DNA from: Chryseobacterium sp. 52
GTDB taxonomy: Bacteria > Bacteroidota > Bacteroidia > Flavobacteriales > Weeksellaceae
Reading direction: 5' to 3'
DNA length: 64,000 bases
Assembly (NCBI RefSeq): GCF_002754245.1
Contig: NZ_PEEX01000001.1
Location: forward strand, 2,894,001 to 2,958,000
A program made the translations under genes and the position numbers. Shown here piece after piece: positions 60,448 to 64,000 of this stretch. Each line of letters opens with the position of its first letter. Position 1 is the stretch's first letter. Below the pieces are notes generated by a model. The model worked only from the letters and a program-made list of their open reading frames with translations, was not told where the DNA came from and made no database searches.

Positions 60448-61422
60448 ATGAGACGAGGTTTAGGTATATTCTGGACACTGTATATGCTCTTTTTTGCGGT
60501 ACCGTTTCCAATGATTCTGTATTACAATATCAAAAATGAAGATCCACCGGTGCTTTACGACATCAATCCATTGTTGGCGTTAGGAATTGTATTGGTATCT
60601 GTTATATTGTGGTGCATGGTGTTGGGCAGCTGGCTGTATCGGTGGATTATCGTGAATTTTAAAGCAAAAAGCAATATCCAGTATCTTGTTAAACACGGTG
60701 TTTCACGGAAAGCGGAAATTCTGGATGTGGTAAAAGTGTCCCGGAGTGGCAGTAAATACAATACTTATGAACTTGTACTCTCTTTCAAAAATCTGGTCAA
60801 TACAGAAATCAGGCAGAAAGCCTTTGTTAACGATGCAAAACCTCAGCAACATCGTTTTGAAAAAGGTAAAACCGTTGAAATAAGGATTGATAAAGACGTA
60901 AAAAGACCCCCTTATTTTATTTTTGCCGAAAGTGAGGCCAGGATTAATATTTTGATCATTTTTCTCATCAGTATGGGCTGGCTGACCATTATTGTGCTTG
61001 TCGCAGGATATTATATTTACGCTTATCTGACAGAGAACGATGGAATGGGTTGGAGGTTTATCACCTATTGGCATCCTTTGGTTATTTGCCCCGCGATATT
61101 ACTTTTTTACAAAGGAATCTTCTCTTACTTTTTAAACAGGATGATTAACGGACGTAAAGGAGAACCGGAACTGATCAAATTTAAAGGAATAAGAACCACA
61201 GCCAGACAGATCAGTGCTGAACAGACAGGAACCTATATCAATGAGCAGCCAATGGTTTTGTTTACCATTGAATATGAAGATAGCCAAAACCAGACCCGGA
61301 GGGCTGAAATTAAAAAAATCGTTGATCTTCTCGACCTTGGCAGTGTAAAACGCAAGACGGTAGATATTTTTTATTTAAAAGATAATCCGGAACGTATCGC
61401 CTTTGTGGAAGATCTGGAATAA
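60448..61422 (+). CDS. DUF3592-like membrane protein with internal duplication
   Basis: A 324-residue protein with four membrane helices in two pairs: about 7-25 and 43-64, then about 170-195 and 210-230. Each pair is followed by a soluble beta-rich domain. The first has LVKHGVSRKAEILDVVKVSRSG and YELVLSFKN; the second has ARQISAEQTGTYINEQPMVLFTIEYED. The V/I-x-F-x-(I/N)-(E/K)-Y/N-(D/L) pattern resembles DUF3592 domains. The two halves are probably a duplication. Function unknown; fourth gene of the operon. Confidence 0.65.
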   Translation: MRRGLGIFWTLYMLFFAVPFPMILYYNIKNEDPPVLYDINPLLALGIVLVSVILWCMVLGSWLYRWIIVNFKAKSNIQYLVKHGVSRKAEILDVVKVSRSGSKYNTYELVLSFKNLVNTEIRQKAFVNDAKPQQHRFEKGKTVEIRIDKDVKRPPYFIFAESEARINILIIFLISMGWLTIIVLVAGYYIYAYLTENDGMGWRFITYWHPLVICPAILLFYKGIFSYFLNRMINGRKGEPELIKFKGIRTTARQISAEQTGTYINEQPMVLFTIEYEDSQNQTRRAEIKKIVDLLDLGSVKRKTVDIFYLKDNPERIAFVEDLE

Positions 61423-61436
61423 ATAAGTCAAGCATC

Positions 61437-62165
61437 ATGAAAAAATCAATTATTATAGTCATCATCAGTCTTCTTTTCACAGGCTGTGAACAGATCTCGA
61501 AGAGTATTAAAGATACCCTGGAGCCTAAAACAGATACTACAGCTCAACTTAAAAATAAAGAAGTTCCGGTTTCTGCTCCAAGTCCCTATGATGTAGTGGT
61601 AGAAAAACAGTTGGAAGATGTGCAGCATCTGGTAACTACTATAATGGAAAAACATACTAAAACAAATGTCCGGCAATATACAGAAGGTAAAAACACTGAT
61701 TTTTTAACAAGCGAAGAGAAATTGAAGAAAGCTGAGGAGGCCTTAAGAAAGCTTCCTCAGTATGCCGGGAAAAAAATTTATGTATATTCCAATCTTCATT
61801 TTTCTCAGGGAGGGAACATCTATCTTCAACTTCAGCATCCTACTCATCCGGAGTATATTGATAATTATAAATATGAAAATGGCAGTTGGTCAGATCCTAA
61901 ACCAGAGATGATTTCTATCCGGGAGGATATTCATAGCCGTTTGATTCCTTTAGATAAAGTAAGCTTTATCAACGTAGCTAAAGCTGCGGCGACTTACAAT
62001 GAAAAAGCAAACCAGATTGAAGGGGCAGAACCTATAAACAATATTTATATATCAGTACGGAACAACAGTCTGATGTGGTCCCCGGGAACTATCGAAGGAA
62101 GCAGGGAGCGTTATTCTATTGAACTGAATCAAAACGGAACCTTGAAAAAGTTTGAAAGAGAGTAG
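61437..62165 (+). CDS. lipoprotein of unknown function closing the membrane operon
   Basis: A 242-residue lipoprotein with a lipobox LFTGC (Cys17). The mature part has a helical segment (about 65-110) and a beta-rich domain with YAGKKIYVYSNLHFSQGGNIYLQLQHPTHPEYIDNYKYENGSW. No family is recognised. It starts 14 bases after the DUF3592-like gene. Such a lipoprotein behind four small membrane proteins suggests an envelope assembly, but no partner with known activity is present. Confidence 0.65.
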   Translation: MKKSIIIVIISLLFTGCEQISKSIKDTLEPKTDTTAQLKNKEVPVSAPSPYDVVVEKQLEDVQHLVTTIMEKHTKTNVRQYTEGKNTDFLTSEEKLKKAEEALRKLPQYAGKKIYVYSNLHFSQGGNIYLQLQHPTHPEYIDNYKYENGSWSDPKPEMISIREDIHSRLIPLDKVSFINVAKAAATYNEKANQIEGAEPINNIYISVRNNSLMWSPGTIEGSRERYSIELNQNGTLKKFERE

Positions 62166-62188
62166 ATGATACCATTGCCTATAAAAGA

Positions 62189-62209
62189 ATCCGCTCTTTA
62201 GAAGCGGAT
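62189..62209 (+). repeat. 7-base-pair hairpin after the membrane operon
   Basis: ATCCGCT (62189-62195) and AGCGGAT (62203-62209) form a short hairpin. T-rich sequence follows only after 20 bases, so termination here would be weak. Confidence 0.4.
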
Positions 62210-62254
62210 CCAGTAGATAAATACATCTCATTTTTTTAATTAGACAACAATAAA

Positions 62255-62286
62255 AAGCACAGCCGACAATGCTGTGCTTAAATTTT
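62255..62286 (+). terminator. terminator of the membrane-protein operon
   Basis: AAGCACAGC (62255-62263) pairs with GCTGTGCTT (62271-62279) over a 7-base loop, followed by AAATTTTT. Confidence 0.75.
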
Positions 62287-62408
62287 TATTTCAAATTTAA
62301 TTGCAATTTCAAAGCTGAAAAAAGCAAAAAATGATTTCATTTCAGTTGTATTACATAGTAAATGTAGGCATATTTTTAATACGAAGTGTGAATTTAATGT
62401 TAAAATTC

Positions 62409-62444
62409 ACAAGTTATCCACATTTTTTTGTGGATAACTTGTGG
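62409..62444. repeat. perfect inverted repeat containing two consensus DnaA boxes
   Basis: CACAAGTTATCCACA (62409-62423) and its exact complement (62430-62444) flank six T. Each arm contains the perfect DnaA box TTATCCACA (62415-62423, and reversed at 62430-62438). The region to its left (62286-62408) is AT-rich. It lies between convergent genes. It could be a DnaA-binding site or simply a large hairpin; see findings. Confidence 0.7.
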
Positions 62445-62498
62445 AGCTCCTTTTTAAAGCAAATATATTCTTCATATCTATAAAAGAAAATGCTGTGA

Positions 62499-63386
62499 TC
62501 AGGTGGTAGGCAGATAAATGATAGAAATCGTATTGGTAAGTACCCTGTTGTAATTATTGGCTTCTGTATTAAGATTATACTGATTTCCTGTTGTTCCCGG
62601 TGTAATATATTTCACCAGAGGGACTGTTTTTTCTCCGGATTGCAGAAATATGATGCTCTTAAGATTCAGATAAGTGATAAAATTACTTCCCATTGCCGAA
62701 TCCAGATTTTCATAAGCATTGTAAAAAATGGCATCTGTAAGTCCGTTCGAAGGAAATGCACCCGTATAAGGTTCCGATAATCCCAGGCGAAGCGGTGTTT
62801 TAATATTGTTGGCAGGATCAAAATTATTACCCCATGGCTTAAGAAGGACATTCATATTTATTAAATAATATCCTGTAAACGGAGCCGTAAATTCTCCTGT
62901 GGAAGTATTGAAAGTATTGGATTTATCCGTTACCTTATTATCAAATATAAACCGTCTGATATTATTTCCCAGGTCATTGCTTACAAAACTCAGATCGTTT
63001 CCTGATGATTTCATATTGACCAGAGCAATAAGTCTGTTTAATAGAATATTATTGATGCTTGTATTCATTTCATCAGCATTTACAAAGACATTCCACCTTC
63101 CGTTACTGAAAGAATAAAGCCTGTTCTTTATCACATCATCCGTTGTATTTAATGGAGTTCCATTGTTTGCATCTGTTAAATTGTATACCAGCAGACCATT
63201 GGCCGGCTTACTGATGGTGGTGATATCTGTTGCGCCTGATAATGAAACTCTGGGAATCAGCAATCCTTTGTTGGCAGACTGAACATGAAGTGCTGCACTA
63301 TTGTCAGGAAGAGGAGTAGTGTTGATGCCTACCTGCGAATAATGAGACACTCCCAGACACGTCATTAATAAAATATATATTCTCAT
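62499..63386 (-). CDS. secreted protein with C1q/TNF-like C-terminal domain (copy A)
   Basis: A 295-residue secreted protein. Signal peptide about 1-18 (ends HYSQ). The N-terminal surface-protein motif is SAALHVQSANKGLLIPRVSL, followed by GLLVYNLTDA and NRLYSFSNGRWNVFVNADEM. The C-terminal domain (about 120-295) has FNTSTGEFTAPFTGYYLINMNVLL, the G-x-F-x-A-P-x-x-G-x-Y pattern of C1q/TNF jelly rolls, which usually trimerise. It starts 4 bases after the stop of a paralogous gene. Surface adhesion or structure is inferred. Confidence 0.78.
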   Translation of the reverse strand: MRIYILLMTCLGVSHYSQVGINTTPLPDNSAALHVQSANKGLLIPRVSLSGATDITTISKPANGLLVYNLTDANNGTPLNTTDDVIKNRLYSFSNGRWNVFVNADEMNTSINNILLNRLIALVNMKSSGNDLSFVSNDLGNNIRRFIFDNKVTDKSNTFNTSTGEFTAPFTGYYLINMNVLLKPWGNNFDPANNIKTPLRLGLSEPYTGAFPSNGLTDAIFYNAYENLDSAMGSNFITYLNLKSIIFLQSGEKTVPLVKYITPGTTGNQYNLNTEANNYNRVLTNTISIIYLPTT

Positions 63387-63390
63387 CTTT

Positions 63391-64000
63391 TTAATTTATT
63401 GGAAGATATACGATTGTAATATTATTAACCTGAGCTCTGTTGTAGCCCAGACTTTCTGTTGACATTGAATACGTATTATTCCCGGCAGTGGTACCCGGAG
63501 TTATATATCTGGTAAGGAAACATATTTTTTGATCCTTATTCATATAAATGACACCTGAAACTTTTAACGTTAAGGGCTGCTGGTCATCCGTTACAGCATT
63601 TAAAGGCTGATTAAGAAACGCAAATGTTGCATTGCCATTGTAGGTAAACGTAGTATAGGGATTACTGACTCCCAGACGTACAATATTGTTGGTGCTTTGT
63701 GCCTGATAGCTTTTTAATAAAACAGAGGCATCAATCTGATAATAGCCGTTCTTAGGAGCTTTAAATTCAGAATTGACGGGATCATAAGAACTGTTTCTGT
63801 CGAAAACCTCATTGTTAAAATATATTCTTCTGATGTTGGCTCCCAGATCACTTCCTATATATGAAGTATCATTACCACTGGACGAAACATTGGCAACGAC
63901 CTGTAATTGAGGTACTCCAAGTCCTTCAATAGCCGTATTCAGTACGGTATCCGTTACCAATAAATTCCATGAACCCGTTGAGGCAGAATAAACATAGAAA
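63391..64000 (-). CDS. secreted C1q/TNF-like protein (copy B), truncated by window edge
   Basis: The frame is open to the window end, so the start lies outside; the internal TTG at 63960 should not be taken as the start. About 202 residues are visible, beginning FYVYSASTGSWNLLVTDTVLN. It parallels copy A: SSGNDTSYIGSDLGANIRRI against SSGNDLSFVSNDLGNNIRRF, then VNSEFKAPKNGYYQIDASVLL and RYITPGTTAGNN. The two genes are a tandem duplication in one transcript, with copy B upstream. Confidence 0.85.
   Translation of the reverse strand, partial: FYVYSASTGSWNLLVTDTVLNTAIEGLGVPQLQVVANVSSSGNDTSYIGSDLGANIRRIYFNNEVFDRNSSYDPVNSEFKAPKNGYYQIDASVLLKSYQAQSTNNIVRLGVSNPYTTFTYNGNATFAFLNQPLNAVTDDQQPLTLKVSGVIYMNKDQKICFLTRYITPGTTAGNNTYSMSTESLGYNRAQVNNITIVYLPIN

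Noticed and set aside
1..64000. CRISPR array, rRNA operon, prophage
   Set aside because: Reading through the window showed no regularly spaced direct repeats, no rRNA sequence and no phage structural gene cluster.

Overview
The window is typical of a low-GC Flavobacteriia chromosome, most likely Chryseobacterium or a close Weeksellaceae relative. Evidence read from the sequence: type IX secretion (T9SS) C-terminal sorting domains on secreted proteins, many start sites without a Shine-Dalgarno sequence, several matches to the Bacteroidota -7 promoter element TAnnTTTG, a tRNA-Arg(CCT) gene without encoded CCA, an RRM RNA-binding protein, and a Chryseobacterium-style GG-leader peptide at the left edge. 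I see no CRISPR array, rRNA, complete insertion sequence or prophage. Most of the window is core or lineage-specific chromosome; accessory character is strongest at 6.0-6.7 kb and 48.4-64 kb.

Layout. 0-6.7 kb: a truncated GG-leader peptide gene, a secreted S9 peptidase, two small unknown genes, a HAD phosphatase divergent from a Crp/Fnr regulator, an acetyltransferase and a small-protein pair. 6.8-19.2 kb, mostly minus strand: MATE exporter, an NtrC-like regulator lacking a DNA-binding domain, PLP-binding protein, polysaccharide deacetylase, and a copper region (CopA with DUF72; an HMA-AraC fusion regulator with an acyl-CoA thioesterase), then small regulators, an RRM protein and a PAP2/BlaI pair. 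19.3-26.6 kb, plus strand: pyruvate dehydrogenase E1 alpha and E2, thioredoxin-like protein, ABC ATPase, L,D-transpeptidase-like lipoprotein, RadC with an overlapping unknown gene, phytanoyl-CoA dioxygenase-like protein. 26.7-35 kb: T9SS subtilase with a surface-protein partner, a GT-C-like membrane protein, soluble pyrophosphatase, and a membrane pyrophosphatase fused to an OmpA-like domain. 35-48.4 kb: aminotransferase, NTF2-like protein with AraC regulator, M28 peptidase, GNAT/VOC/endonuclease-V-like run, GEVED T9SS protein, SWIM-SNF2 ATPase, KAS-III-like enzyme, SDR with AraC regulator. 48.4-64 kb: two transposase-type HTH proteins, secreted surface proteins, three TPR-transmembrane-HTH regulators around a T9SS SGNH protein and tRNA-Arg, a five-gene membrane/lipoprotein operon, an inverted pair of consensus DnaA boxes, and tandem C1q/TNF-like secreted proteins.

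The functional groups that stand out are (i) pyrophosphate use by adjacent soluble and ion-pumping pyrophosphatases, the latter with a periplasmic-type OmpA tail; (ii) copper handling by an ATPase with an enlarged metal-binding N-terminus and a putative HMA-domain sensor/regulator; (iii) a surface-protein region with membrane-anchored TPR regulators lacking kinase domains. Start codons were moved to internal ATGs where the longest open frame began with TTG or GTG or ran through a terminator; these cases are noted in the entries.
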